Shown piece by piece: positions 6,637-14,173 of a stretch of DNA of 26,484 nt. Source of the DNA: a virus; the IMG/VR virus record IMGVR_UViG_3300035698_003689, positions 1-26,484 of that record; one strand, 5' to 3'. The notes beneath the pieces are model-generated. The model searched no databases. It saw only the letters and a list, made by a program, of their open reading frames with translations, and was not told where the DNA came from. How positions within the stretch are numbered: the first letter of the stretch is position 1; each line of letters begins with the position of its first letter. Made by a program: the position numbers and the translations under genes.

Positions 6637-7683
6637 TTACCAGTCCTCGTCATCTTCGTCTTCGTCTTTGCCCTTATCTTCCTTGTCGTCCTTGCCCTTG
6701 TCGTCGTCATCGCCATCGTCATCGTCCTTCTTCTTCGGGGCTTTGACGTATCCGTCTCCGTCGCAGGGCTTGCATTCCTTACCCTTGGAGTTCTCTCCTG
6801 AGCCCTCACAGGCTTTGCACTCTACACAGCCATCAGGAATTTCATTGTCTTCGTCCTTCTTGCCGTCGCCCATTGGGATATTGTCTTCGTCCTCGTCTTT
6901 TTTCTTGTCCTTCTTGTCCTTGTCATCATCATCCTCGTCAGATGAACCTTCGAGCATCTTCTCGATGTCCTCGTAGGATTCCTCGATGAGCAGGGAGTCA
7001 AGATCATGGACTTCATCCAGGATCTCTTCGTCGTAGTCCTTTTTGCGCTCCACGAACTTGATCTTGTCAATTTCGTAGTACGTGTTTTTCCCGAACTTCT
7101 CTTCCGAGAACTTGGCCTTCAGCGTCTTGCCATCTTCCAAGTTGGCGAAGTCGGCGTTCTCTTCCCCGTCGTCCTCGTCATTGATCTCGGAGTCCAGCTT
7201 TTTCCCGAACAGGTGGTAGCTGTAGTCCCAGACTTGAACGCCCTTTTCCTTGTCTTCTTTGTCAATGACATTGAAGAGTTGGCGTTTCTTGGGCAGGAGG
7301 GATTTAAGAACGTCCTCGTCCGCATCCTTGTCCTGGTTCATCCGGGCCACTTCCTTGCACACTGGGCAGGATTTACCGAAGGTCTTGCTCAGACAGATGA
7401 CCGTTTTGTTCTCTGGGCCAATGCCTCTGTGGGTATAGAAGGTTCTCTCATACCATAGATCCCCGATGTCGATCTTGCCATCAAGCACCAGAGGATGGTT
7501 CGCATCCTTCACTTCATAGAGAAGAATATCGAACTCATTCTTCTTGCCCACTTTGAACTTTTCGGCATCCACTGGGATGCTTAGGTACGTACTGCCACCG
7601 CCCTTGCTTCTTTCCTTGGCAGCGTCCTGCACCTTCTTCTTATTGATCTTCAGTGATCGTTTCTTTTTGTTAGCGCGTCCCAT
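6637..7683 (-). CDS. gp32-like single-stranded DNA-binding protein with acidic tail
   Basis: The basic N-terminus (GRANKKKRSLKINKKK) precedes a core with H85, C97, C106 and C109. This His-Cys-Cys-Cys spacing (11, 8 and 2 intervening residues) is close to the zinc site of T4 gp32 (12, 9 and 2). After residue 225 the protein becomes extremely acidic with Asp/Lys runs, as in SSB tails that recruit partners, and it ends EDDEDW. Within the tail there is a second cysteine module, CxxCxxCxGSG followed by CxxCxGDG, similar to half of a DnaJ zinc domain. At 348 residues it is longer than gp32 (301). AAGGAG lies ahead of the ATG. UvsY- and RecA-like neighbours support the call. Confidence 0.8.
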   Translation of the reverse strand: MGRANKKKRSLKINKKKVQDAAKERSKGGGSTYLSIPVDAEKFKVGKKNEFDILLYEVKDANHPLVLDGKIDIGDLWYERTFYTHRGIGPENKTVICLSKTFGKSCPVCKEVARMNQDKDADEDVLKSLLPKKRQLFNVIDKEDKEKGVQVWDYSYHLFGKKLDSEINDEDDGEENADFANLEDGKTLKAKFSEEKFGKNTYYEIDKIKFVERKKDYDEEILDEVHDLDSLLIEESYEDIEKMLEGSSDEDDDDKDKKDKKKDEDEDNIPMGDGKKDEDNEIPDGCVECKACEGSGENSKGKECKPCDGDGYVKAPKKKDDDDGDDDDKGKDDKEDKGKDEDEDDEDW

Positions 7684-7804
7684 CTCGACTCTCCTTCGCT
7701 TTCTTGATGCTGGTTAGAATGCCTTTCGTAATCAACCTAGCTGCGATGTACAATACATATGGTCCCAACAGACAGGCCAGTATTATGTATGGCAACCGTT
7801 CCAC
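7670..7804 (-). CDS. 44-residue single-pass membrane protein
   Basis: A short frame begins with GTG at 7804, just after the UvsY-like stop, with AAGGA about 8 bases upstream, and ends at TAA 7670-7672. It overlaps the SSB start by 14 bases. The product begins MERLPYIILACLLGPYVLYI and forms one hydrophobic helix (about residues 4-25), followed by a basic tail rich in Lys and Arg. This gives an N-out or N-in single-span topology with positive residues on the cytoplasmic side. It fills what would otherwise be a 122-base gap in a tightly packed operon. Function is unknown. Confidence 0.55.
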   Translation of the reverse strand: MERLPYIILACLLGPYVLYIAARLITKGILTSIKKAKESRDGTR

Positions 7805-7805
7805 T

Positions 7806-8321
7806 TTAGTCGTCCTTTCCTTTCTTCAGTTTTCCAAGTACCTTGTCACTTGCCTTGGCGTGCGCTCCATTCTCCAGGTACTCCTTGCCCAAGTCCCTGG
7901 GCTCCCTGGGAGCGGAGAAGTACTCCATCCCCAGCAGGCGGACAAGGTTCTCCAAGGCCACCTTCCTCTGGTCGAATGCCCGGACTGCTGCCTGGAGCAA
8001 TTCATATTCGTATTTGGCTTCAAGGTATTCATGATTGGCTTCTTCATACTTGGGATGCTGTACGACGGCACCAGAAACCGTAGTCTCCGTGAGCTTGGCA
8101 ATGCCATACTTCTCTGGGTCTGCCCGCACCCTGCTGTCTGCCTTGGCTCGCACCACATCCAGTTCCTCTTTGAGTCCGTCCACCCTTTTCCTTGCCTTGG
8201 CGGCGAGGGCGGCGTACTTCATGAACTGACTGGGCTGGTCCAGGAACTCTATGTCCAGGGCGTTGGGATCGATCCTCAGATCGTCCTCATAGTTGTATTC
8301 GGTGAGTTTACTTTTTCTCAT
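7806..8321 (-). CDS. UvsY-like recombination mediator
   Basis: The 171-residue, largely helical and charged protein starts with EYNYEDDLRID and contains a long coiled-coil-like centre (AKARKRVDGLKEELDVVRAK), a KYGIAKLTE block and RAFDQRKVALENLVRLL near the C-terminus. From memory this matches phage proteins annotated as UvsY-like mediators, which help load RecA/UvsX onto SSB-coated DNA. Position agrees: it is followed by SSB and RecA-like genes. The GAAGGGGG of the promoter-like motif at 8331-8360 also provides its ribosome binding site. I assign the role from resemblance and context, not from a catalytic motif. Confidence 0.65.
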   Translation of the reverse strand: MRKSKLTEYNYEDDLRIDPNALDIEFLDQPSQFMKYAALAAKARKRVDGLKEELDVVRAKADSRVRADPEKYGIAKLTETTVSGAVVQHPKYEEANHEYLEAKYEYELLQAAVRAFDQRKVALENLVRLLGMEYFSAPREPRDLGKEYLENGAHAKASDKVLGKLKKGKDD

Positions 8322-8330
8322 AATCCATCC

Positions 8331-8360
8331 CCCTTCATTATATTATATACCCATACCCCC
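8331..8360 (-). promoter_or_regulatory. promoter-like motif A
   Basis: Sense strand reads GGGTATATAATATAATGAAG with a G-rich stretch just upstream. It lies in the gap between the clamp loader stop and the UvsY-like start. The same motif occurs at 18987-19016 and 24503-24530. A TATAAT is present at a suitable distance to begin a short leader, but no TTGACA-type -35 is visible. Confidence 0.6.
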
Positions 8361-8361
8361 T

Positions 8362-9234
8362 CTACTCACCCAAAATAACTTGGGCACAGGAGAGGACAAG
8401 ACCTGCTTTTCCACTCGTGAAATAATCATCTTCAAAGGCTTCAATGACCTTTATCGCATCCATGTTCCCCTGCAAAGCGGACCATGCCATGAATCCAATG
8501 ACAGCCCTCCGGATGCTTTCCGGTTCCTTCTGGAGGCCGTTGAGGATCTTACACACAGAAGACCATTTGGTCCCGCTCCTGAGTAGGGCCTTGTTCAGCT
8601 CCATGACCTCGTTCTTCTCCTCTGCATGGCGCTTGGCTACCAGGGCCATCTTCTCCTTGGGCAGGTCGATCACTTTCTCCAGGATGGAGAGGGCAATGCC
8701 TGGACTACCAGCAGAATCACCAATGATCTGGTTCCCCACGTCCTTTGGAATCTTTTTGTCTTCCTTGTCCAGGACAGTTCGAAGCATCTTCTTCATCTCG
8801 TCTTCACTGGTCGGCTGTAAATGAAATTCAGCGCACCGTCTTAGAAATGCCTTCTTGGTGATTTTTTCAGGTTCGGATGTGGCCAGTGTGAAGTAGACAT
8901 GGTCAGGGGGTTCTTCCAAAAGAGGTAAAAGATCCTCCTTTGCAGCAGTCGTGAGTCGATGGCATTCTTCCATATGCCAAACACAAACACCAGCTTTACC
9001 CATGGGCTTGTACTGGACAAACTGCTTTAGATTCCTGATTTCCTCCACCCCACCTTTTCCTGGTTCGATCACATGGTAGTTGAATTCATCACACCCTAAC
9101 CGATCCGCAGTGATCCTGGACAGAGTTGTTTTTCCTGTACCGGAATCCCCTGTAAATAGGAACGCATGGGGGATATCCTCTTTGTCTCTTTTGAGTAGGG
9201 TGTCCAGGGCCTCCACCGTCAGGAAGTTGCCCAC
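8362..9234 (-). CDS. clamp loader AAA+ ATPase (RFC/DnaX-like), N-terminus interrupted
   Basis: Residues from GTG 9234 include Walker A GDSGTGKT at 29-36, a Walker B-like VWHMEECHRL near 85-94, sensor 1 ATSEPEKI, and AFLRRCAEFHL in the place of the SRC motif. This is the standard order for clamp loader subunits, which open the sliding clamp at primer ends. The clamp itself is encoded at 14343-15341. The frame extends upstream through RPKDLDSFVGN, the family's conserved first box, to ATG 9279 with AAAGGAG at ideal spacing. However, TAA at 9262-9264 interrupts it after five codons. Either translation restarts at GTG 9234 or the stop is a mutation or sequencing error. Confidence 0.8.
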   Translation of the reverse strand: MGNFLTVEALDTLLKRDKEDIPHAFLFTGDSGTGKTTLSRITADRLGCDEFNYHVIEPGKGGVEEIRNLKQFVQYKPMGKAGVCVWHMEECHRLTTAAKEDLLPLLEEPPDHVYFTLATSEPEKITKKAFLRRCAEFHLQPTSEDEMKKMLRTVLDKEDKKIPKDVGNQIIGDSAGSPGIALSILEKVIDLPKEKMALVAKRHAEEKNEVMELNKALLRSGTKWSSVCKILNGLQKEPESIRRAVIGFMAWSALQGNMDAIKVIEAFEDDYFTSGKAGLVLSCAQVILGE

Positions 9235-9261
9235 AAAAGAATCCAGGTCCTTCGGTCTATG

Positions 9262-9285
9262 TTAGTTTGCCAGTCCCATTTTCAT
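9262..9285 (-). other. natural start region of the clamp loader, closed by an in-frame TAA
   Basis: ATG at 9285 makes an ATGA overlap with the preceding gene, and ATG at 9279 has AAAGGAG seven bases upstream. Both read in the clamp loader frame: MKMGLAN, then TAA, then HRPKDLDSF. Related proteins usually read Lys-Tyr-Arg-Pro-Lys here, so the stop stands where a Lys codon is expected, one base change away. Confidence 0.7.
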
Positions 9286-9506
9286 TCTCCTTTAGGTAGC
9301 CATGCCATGCATCGTGTCAAAATAAAAGCATTCCCATGCTGTTTACATATCTCGTAGAAACGTGCAGCTATAGTACAATGGTCTGGTTCATCTGGTTTCA
9401 TTCGATCACAATGGTGGCACATACAATGCTCATTTCTCATCGCGTCCATGAAAGGTGTTTCCCATGTCAATTGATTATATTTTGATACTTGAATTGGTTT
9501 TTCCAT
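9282..9506 (-). CDS. small cysteine-rich phage protein
   Basis: The 74-residue product has cysteines at about 28, 30, 33, 44, 54 and 66 in the order CMCHHCDRMKP, CTIAARFYEIC and TRCMAWLPK. I recall similar short proteins in other phages, and a zinc site is likely. No function is known. The start at 9506 overlaps the polymerase stop by one base (TGATG); the longer opening to 9530 lies inside the polymerase and is rejected. The stop makes an ATGA overlap with the natural start of the clamp loader at 9285. The gene thus sits between polymerase and clamp loader, which suggests a replication accessory, but this is inference. Confidence 0.65.
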   Translation of the reverse strand: MEKPIQVSKYNQLTWETPFMDAMRNEHCMCHHCDRMKPDEPDHCTIAARFYEICKQHGNAFILTRCMAWLPKGE

Positions 9507-10855
9507 CACTTCACCTCTTTCATTTCCCACCAGTTGCCATTCACGTCACTCCGCTCCGTCTCGATCTGAAGCGGCACAATGATCCAATCCCAATGCTCCC
9601 GGATCTTCTTCTCACAAATCTCCTGCATGATGTCCTGGAGGTCTTGGGCTTCCCCAGGGGGATGGTCCGTGATGGCTGAGTCGTGGATCTGCCCTACGAC
9701 CAAGGCCTTCATCTTGTACTTCCGGATGGCCTTGAGCAACTCCACCAGGCTCCACAGCAGCCAGTGGAAGGCTGTGCCTTGGATGGGTCGGTTGATACAC
9801 TCATTCTTGGTGAGGAGCTCATGACAGCGAAAGCCGGTGAGCATATCCAGGTACCCCTTGGAGCAGTACTCCTCCCAGAAGTCCTCCTTCCACTGGTCGT
9901 ACACCTTGAAGCGATCGTGCCAGAAAATTCGTTCTACTTCCTTGATGTGCTCGGTGAACTTGGGGAGGTTCTTTATCCCCTGGGCCTTGAGGTGATCCTT
10001 CAAGGAAATGTTAGAGACAGCCGTCCTCAGCTTCATAGTCCGGATGGCCTCCCACATATTCTTGGCGCAGGCAATGTAGTAGTCACCGAAGAATTGGGGG
10101 AACACAAACTTGTTTTTCCCGCAGTACCTCGTTTCCTTGGAGACCTCCTCCATGGCCAGCATGTAGCAATCCATGGCCACGTCCCGGTGCATGTCCTTGG
10201 TCTCATCCTCCAGGTACTCAATCATTACGGGGTCAAAGTGGTAGCAGGCAGCGGACTTGATCTCGTTGCCCTTGAAGTCGAACTCGGTGAGCTGGTTCCC
10301 GGGCCGGCACTTAATCCCCATCCTCATGATCTGGGCCAGCTCCTTATCCCTCTTGTACCAGTTCTGCCCGTTCACCGAGTCGGAAGAAGAACGGTAGGAC
10401 CTGGCAAGGTGCAGGTTGAAGAAGGGGCGCAGGATGCCTCCCTCGCTCTCGCGGAGCACGTCGTCGATCTTGTCCTTGAGGCCCTTGAGCTTATTCTTCT
10501 TCACCCACATCCGGACCATGGAGCTGTCCACTTTGGAAAGGTCGTCCTGCTTGGTGGAGGGCTGCCCAGACTTCTCGGTGAAGACCTCTGCTGTGTAGCC
10601 AAGCTCGTTGAAGAGCATGTCCCCGAGCTGGAGGCCGGAGTCCATATTGAACTTGCTCCGGTACTTCTTCTTCCAAGCCATCCCGTCCTCAGATTCTTCT
10701 ATGTGGGAGCGCAGGTTTTTGATCTTCCTGGTGAGGTCCTTGGAGTGCTCCTCGTAATAGGGTACGTCGACCGCCATGCCCGTGGACTCAATCTCCGCCA
10801 TAGCTAGGAGCCCCTTGTGGACCAAATCGTATGCGTCTTTGCGGGTGGCGATCAT
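9506..10855 (-). CDS. family A DNA polymerase, polymerase domain only
   Basis: About 449 residues cover the thumb and palm/fingers of a Pol I-type enzyme. SGLQLGDMLFNELG matches the helix before the thumb tip, and RSSSDSVNGQNW corresponds to the RxSSxxPNxQN block. Motif A is TEFDFKGNEIK with the catalytic Asp near residue 193. Motif B is RYCGKNKFVFPQFFGDYY. Motif C is VGQIHDSA, with HDS in place of the common HDE. The 3'-5' exonuclease is missing and is encoded separately at 12044-13222, two genes upstream. The ATG at 10855 gives an ATGA overlap with the PAPS-reductase-like gene and is preferred over GTG 10864. Confidence 0.88.
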   Translation of the reverse strand: MIATRKDAYDLVHKGLLAMAEIESTGMAVDVPYYEEHSKDLTRKIKNLRSHIEESEDGMAWKKKYRSKFNMDSGLQLGDMLFNELGYTAEVFTEKSGQPSTKQDDLSKVDSSMVRMWVKKNKLKGLKDKIDDVLRESEGGILRPFFNLHLARSYRSSSDSVNGQNWYKRDKELAQIMRMGIKCRPGNQLTEFDFKGNEIKSAACYHFDPVMIEYLEDETKDMHRDVAMDCYMLAMEEVSKETRYCGKNKFVFPQFFGDYYIACAKNMWEAIRTMKLRTAVSNISLKDHLKAQGIKNLPKFTEHIKEVERIFWHDRFKVYDQWKEDFWEEYCSKGYLDMLTGFRCHELLTKNECINRPIQGTAFHWLLWSLVELLKAIRKYKMKALVVGQIHDSAITDHPPGEAQDLQDIMQEICEKKIREHWDWIIVPLQIETERSDVNGNWWEMKEVK

Positions 10856-11706
10856 AGTCCACACATCCCTTCACATTCTACTGCCAATCCAAAGCCTTGG
10901 TTCATGGGTTCCTTTGTGGTGAGATCTGCTCTTTCAAGAGGAACACAGGAACGGTGGCAGTAAAGTAGCAGGTCCTGTTTTTTCCTATGGGCCATATTTT
11001 CTTTTGATCGTAAAGAGTTATCTATCTCTACTGCCCTGGCCCAATCTTTGGCATTTCTTTTTACTCGTCTCCATTCTTTATTCGTGTGGTATGGGCAGAA
11101 TACACAGGCAGACCTGGGAGTAGGGTGTGGCACCCTTTTCTCTAACCATCCAATGACACCCTTTCTATCCGTATTTGTTTCAAACAAAGGGAAGTGAGGG
11201 GTGGACCATGGGATGGACCAATACCTTTTTCTAACTCGAAGAACTCTATTTGGTTCGTCAAAGGAAAGCCCAAGGTATTGGTGGATGTGTACATCTTTTA
11301 TTGGCATTCTTTGTCTTGGCTTCATCCCTGCAATTTCTCGCCGTATTACTTTTTCTACTACAGCCACCTTGTACTCCATAGAACATTGTCTTCGAATCAT
11401 ACCAGGATTCTTGTCCCCTTCCATAGCCCCGGTAAAAGCTGGAATAGAAGCGAACCTTTGCCCGGTAGAATTTCTTCCAGTTTGCAAATCATCTCCTAGC
11501 CTAGAACCAGCAGACCTCACTAAAATCTCTGGACCCTTCAGACTCTTCAACCATTCCAAATGATGGTATACGTCCTCGGGTTCTTCCCCTGTATCAGCGA
11601 AGATAGCTAAAGTAAAGGGGGCCACTTCATGCTTTTCACAAGCTAATAAATAAAGCATGGTTGATTGAACCCCAGCTCCAAGATTCAAAATATGGTGTTC
11701 CTTCAT
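10852..11706 (-). CDS. PAPS-reductase-like PP-loop protein
   Basis: The 284-residue protein begins with LNLGAGVQSTMLYLLA, a PP-loop (adenine nucleotide alpha hydrolase) signature, followed by LAIFADTGEEPEDVYHHL. This is the order seen in phosphoadenosine phosphosulfate reductase family members from phages. CVFCPYHTNKEW near residue 202 and ECEGMCGL at the C-terminus add conserved cysteine pairs. Such phage proteins are common and mostly uncharacterised; true sulfate reduction is unlikely. Chemistry on a nucleic acid or small molecule through ATP adenylation is plausible. It is ATGA-coupled on both sides and lies between the exonuclease and polymerase halves of the phage DNA polymerase. Confidence 0.75.
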   Translation of the reverse strand: MKEHHILNLGAGVQSTMLYLLACEKHEVAPFTLAIFADTGEEPEDVYHHLEWLKSLKGPEILVRSAGSRLGDDLQTGRNSTGQRFASIPAFTGAMEGDKNPGMIRRQCSMEYKVAVVEKVIRREIAGMKPRQRMPIKDVHIHQYLGLSFDEPNRVLRVRKRYWSIPWSTPHFPLFETNTDRKGVIGWLEKRVPHPTPRSACVFCPYHTNKEWRRVKRNAKDWARAVEIDNSLRSKENMAHRKKQDLLLYCHRSCVPLERADLTTKEPMNQGFGLAVECEGMCGL

Positions 11707-12047
11707 TCTGGTTCCCCAAGCATCACCGTCTTATCTGGAAACATCACACTCACCCTATTTTGCCCATACAGATCTCGAAGGAACTCCGCCATATCGAGAG
11801 CTCTGTCCTGAAGTTGTTCTGGCGTCGAAGGGAAACGTGGGTAGTTGATCAGTCCAATTACTACTCCAGGATCTTTACCGTCTTTGTAGATAAATTCTGT
11901 GGGGGTTAATGTGACGCAGATTGGTTTTTTGGTGCATAACCCTTTTAATGTCTTTCTCACTTGCCGGACACTATGCTTGTGCCGGGAATACCCAACACGA
12001 AGCCCCAGAAAAATCTTGGCCCAATATGTTTTGACTTCCTTGTTCAT
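11703..12047 (-). CDS. hypothetical protein, 114 residues
   Basis: I do not recognise a function. The sequence opens with VKTYWAKIFLGLRVGYSRHKH and contains VTLTPTEFIYKDGKDPGVVIG and a C-terminal segment AEFLRDLYGQNRVSVMFPD. It looks like a compact alpha/beta domain without cysteines arranged for zinc and without membrane segments. ATGA overlaps link it to both the UDG-exonuclease gene upstream and the PP-loop gene downstream. Codon use and spacing are like its neighbours, so it is a real gene of the polymerase operon. Confidence 0.6.
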   Translation of the reverse strand: MNKEVKTYWAKIFLGLRVGYSRHKHSVRQVRKTLKGLCTKKPICVTLTPTEFIYKDGKDPGVVIGLINYPRFPSTPEQLQDRALDMAEFLRDLYGQNRVSVMFPDKTVMLGEPE

Positions 12048-13222
12048 ACTCCTATCTCCTTTCGTTGATCCATCCCCACCCTGTACTCCAGCAGGGAATC
12101 AATCCCACAGTACAGCATGAGTTCCTCCAGGGGTATCTTATCTACCTGATTAAATCCATTGGCGCCATGGGCCCCTTCCTCTTCCTCAGTGCATTTCAGC
12201 AGGTGGCTCAGGTGGCTATCATAATCAAGTAGCCCGTACCTTACCGCGGCCTGGAACTTGACCGACGTGATGCTCTTGCGGTTGTCCTGGACGTGGGCGC
12301 AGTTCATCGTACACCAGCCCCAGCTCTTTACCTTCGTGCCCAGGATTACACGGCTCCAGGCTTCTTCAAACTTCAGGTTGGAGGCGATCTTCCTGATCTT
12401 GGCACATTGCAGAATATAGATGAAAGCCGCTCGCACCATGTCATTCTCCAAGGTGAAGGCCACGGCCTTATGCCACTTCCAGGCAATGGAGACGCAGACG
12501 ATCCTGTGCCCCTTTCTATGGGGCTTGAGTCCAGTGGTCTCATAGTCAAAGGCTATCGGAACAGGATTCTTCCGGAGCCAATTAAGAAACTTCATAGCTC
12601 TTCCAGTATCTAAAATCTCTACCATGCCCTTCTCGTCTTCGAAGACAGGGACGGGCTTGTCCAGCATGGCTAGGGCTCGCTTCAAATCCTCTTTGAATAG
12701 AACCTCCGCGGCAGGAGGGGTCTTGTCGTAGGAAAGGAAAGCCGGATGATAGGTGGGGCAGACCCAGCAATTGTGCTCCCTGTCGGGAATGGTCCAGCCC
12801 CTCCAGCGGGTGATGCCTCCAAAGTTTGCCTTCTTCCATCTGTGCCCCAGGTAGGACTGGACGGCGGGGGTCCCAAGGAGCAGAACGAGGTTTGGTTTCT
12901 TCTCCATGTTCTTGAGGACCATGGGCCGGCAGTATCCTATCTCGGCGTCATTGGGAGTTCTGTTCTTGGGTGGCCGGCAGTTGACGGCGTTGGTCTTCCA
13001 GCAGTCTTGGTCCAGGTCTATGTCTAGTCTGTCCAGGCTCCCGCGGAGGTACTTCTCTTTGCCGGGGGTTTCAGAGATGATCAGGATCTTCTTCTTGCCC
13101 TCCCCGGTGGTCTCGACCTTGGAGTCCTCACTCTTCTTGTGCAGGCCACAGGCTCCACACCCACGGACGTTGGCCCGCTTCACTTCGGCCTGTGTTTCCT
13201 CTTCCTGGAAGAATCCCTTCAC
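12044..13222 (-). CDS. uracil-DNA-glycosylase-like domain fused to 3'-5' exonuclease
   Basis: Residues 20-170 resemble family 4/5 uracil-DNA glycosylases: C22-x2-C25, then C82 in VNCRPPKNRTPND and C98, a spacing that fits the 4Fe-4S cluster. SETPG at 50-54 stands for the GEAPG motif, and PTYHPAFL at 157-164 is the HP motif. Residues 215-392 form a DnaQ-like proofreading exonuclease: DYE at 226-228, NLKFE for motif II and YCGID for motif III near the C-terminus. In SPO1-like phages these domains precede a Pol I domain in one chain. Here the chain stops, and the polymerase domain follows two genes later. The glycosylase domain may be only structural. Confidence 0.82.
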   Translation of the reverse strand: MKGFFQEEETQAEVKRANVRGCGACGLHKKSEDSKVETTGEGKKKILIISETPGKEKYLRGSLDRLDIDLDQDCWKTNAVNCRPPKNRTPNDAEIGYCRPMVLKNMEKKPNLVLLLGTPAVQSYLGHRWKKANFGGITRWRGWTIPDREHNCWVCPTYHPAFLSYDKTPPAAEVLFKEDLKRALAMLDKPVPVFEDEKGMVEILDTGRAMKFLNWLRKNPVPIAFDYETTGLKPHRKGHRIVCVSIAWKWHKAVAFTLENDMVRAAFIYILQCAKIRKIASNLKFEEAWSRVILGTKVKSWGWCTMNCAHVQDNRKSITSVKFQAAVRYGLLDYDSHLSHLLKCTEEEEGAHGANGFNQVDKIPLEELMLYCGIDSLLEYRVGMDQRKEIGV

Positions 13223-13449
13223 TTATGGGCCTCCATTGCTTTATTGAGAAAATGAGAGATGTCTTTCAAACAGCTTTCTGAGAAGAAACAATCCCGCTCA
13301 GGAAAGAAACAGTACTTTCTCCATCCATTATGCCACTTAACTTCACCGAGGAAAATTTCGCTCCGGTTATAGCAGTACCATACTACTGTTTTTCTATTGA
13401 CCCTGCCCCTGCCTCCATCGAATCGAATGTGTTTGAATTGGGTTTTCAT
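13219..13449 (-). CDS. small conserved phage protein (WKxCFFP type)
   Basis: The 76-residue product contains VVWYCYNRSEIFLGEVKW, then WRKYCFFPERDCFFSESCLKDISHFL. I recall many short phage and bacterial proteins with this strand-turn-strand pattern ending in a CL(K/A)DI helix; none has a function known to me. The start at 13449 makes an ATGA overlap with the methyltransferase stop. The longer opening to 13545 lies inside that gene. The stop is ATGA-coupled to the UDG-exonuclease gene. A small alpha/beta domain is likely. Confidence 0.65.
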   Translation of the reverse strand: MKTQFKHIRFDGGRGRVNRKTVVWYCYNRSEIFLGEVKWHNGWRKYCFFPERDCFFSESCLKDISHFLNKAMEAHK

Positions 13450-14150
13450 AATCCAAATCCTTTTGGGACATCCTTCACGATTTCTTTTCCAATCTTCACT
13501 TCCCCACCCCCTCCTCTCGCTATTCGCTTGGCCGCTATCTCGCAATACTTCTCCTCGATCTCTATACCGATTGCCTTGCGCTGTAGATCCTTGGCGGCTC
13601 GCAGGGTCGTGCCCGATCCCATGAATGGGTCTAGGATGGTGTTGTTGGTCCCGTGTTTATCTGCCTGCTCAATACACCACGCAACCACCTCAAGCGGCTT
13701 CATTGTTGGGTGGTGCCTGGTTTCGTGCTTTCGACCAGCCTGTTGTAGCATTCCCTGCCACTTGTATGTTTTCATGCGAACGGCTTGAGGTAGGTTTGTC
13801 CATGCCATTTCGCAATCTGCGAAGTCTGTCTTTCCGTTGTCTTTGTCCCATATCAGCCAACACGATGATGGCGGCAGGGCGTAATAGTTCCCTCCGAAAC
13901 AAATGGCGCGAGGAGCCAACGTCAACATTTCCCACAATAAACCATAGTTGACTGGTTCATTGTCCCATGAATCGCACCCGTAATCTTTTGATACAGCAAT
14001 ATGCCCCCGGCTCTTATTCTTGCCAGCCGCCTCACCAATCCCATACGGCGGGTCAGTCAGCACAAGGTCGACCCGATCCAGCGTTGGCAGAACCTCGCGG
14101 CAGTCCGCGTTGTAGATCGTGACAAACGAGTCTTGGTAGTATGGTTTCAT
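13446..14150 (-). CDS. N4/N6-type DNA methyltransferase (DPPY)
   Basis: About 234 residues carry motif IV DPPY at 33-36 within VDLVLTDPPYGIG and motif I DPFMGSGTT near residue 190, followed by IGIEIEEKYCEIA. The DPPY-before-FxGxG order defines the beta group of N6-adenine or N4-cytosine methyltransferases. No restriction endonuclease gene is next to it, so it is an orphan enzyme, probably for host-restriction evasion. The start at 14150, with AAAGGA upstream, is preferred because the open frame further upstream runs into the tRNA gene. The C-terminus GFGL is ATGA-coupled to the next gene. Confidence 0.85.
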   Translation of the reverse strand: MKPYYQDSFVTIYNADCREVLPTLDRVDLVLTDPPYGIGEAAGKNKSRGHIAVSKDYGCDSWDNEPVNYGLLWEMLTLAPRAICFGGNYYALPPSSCWLIWDKDNGKTDFADCEMAWTNLPQAVRMKTYKWQGMLQQAGRKHETRHHPTMKPLEVVAWCIEQADKHGTNNTILDPFMGSGTTLRAAKDLQRKAIGIEIEEKYCEIAAKRIARGGGGEVKIGKEIVKDVPKGFGL

Positions 14151-14173
14151 GTATTCCTTTCGTGAGCAGTAGA

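Noticed and set aside
9683-10807. Long plus-strand open frame opposite the polymerase gene
   Set aside because: It is a complement shadow: the minus strand carries clear Pol A motifs. Similar long plus-strand frames at 5507-6328, 7006-7458, 18123-19214 and 20211-21083 are rejected for the same reason.
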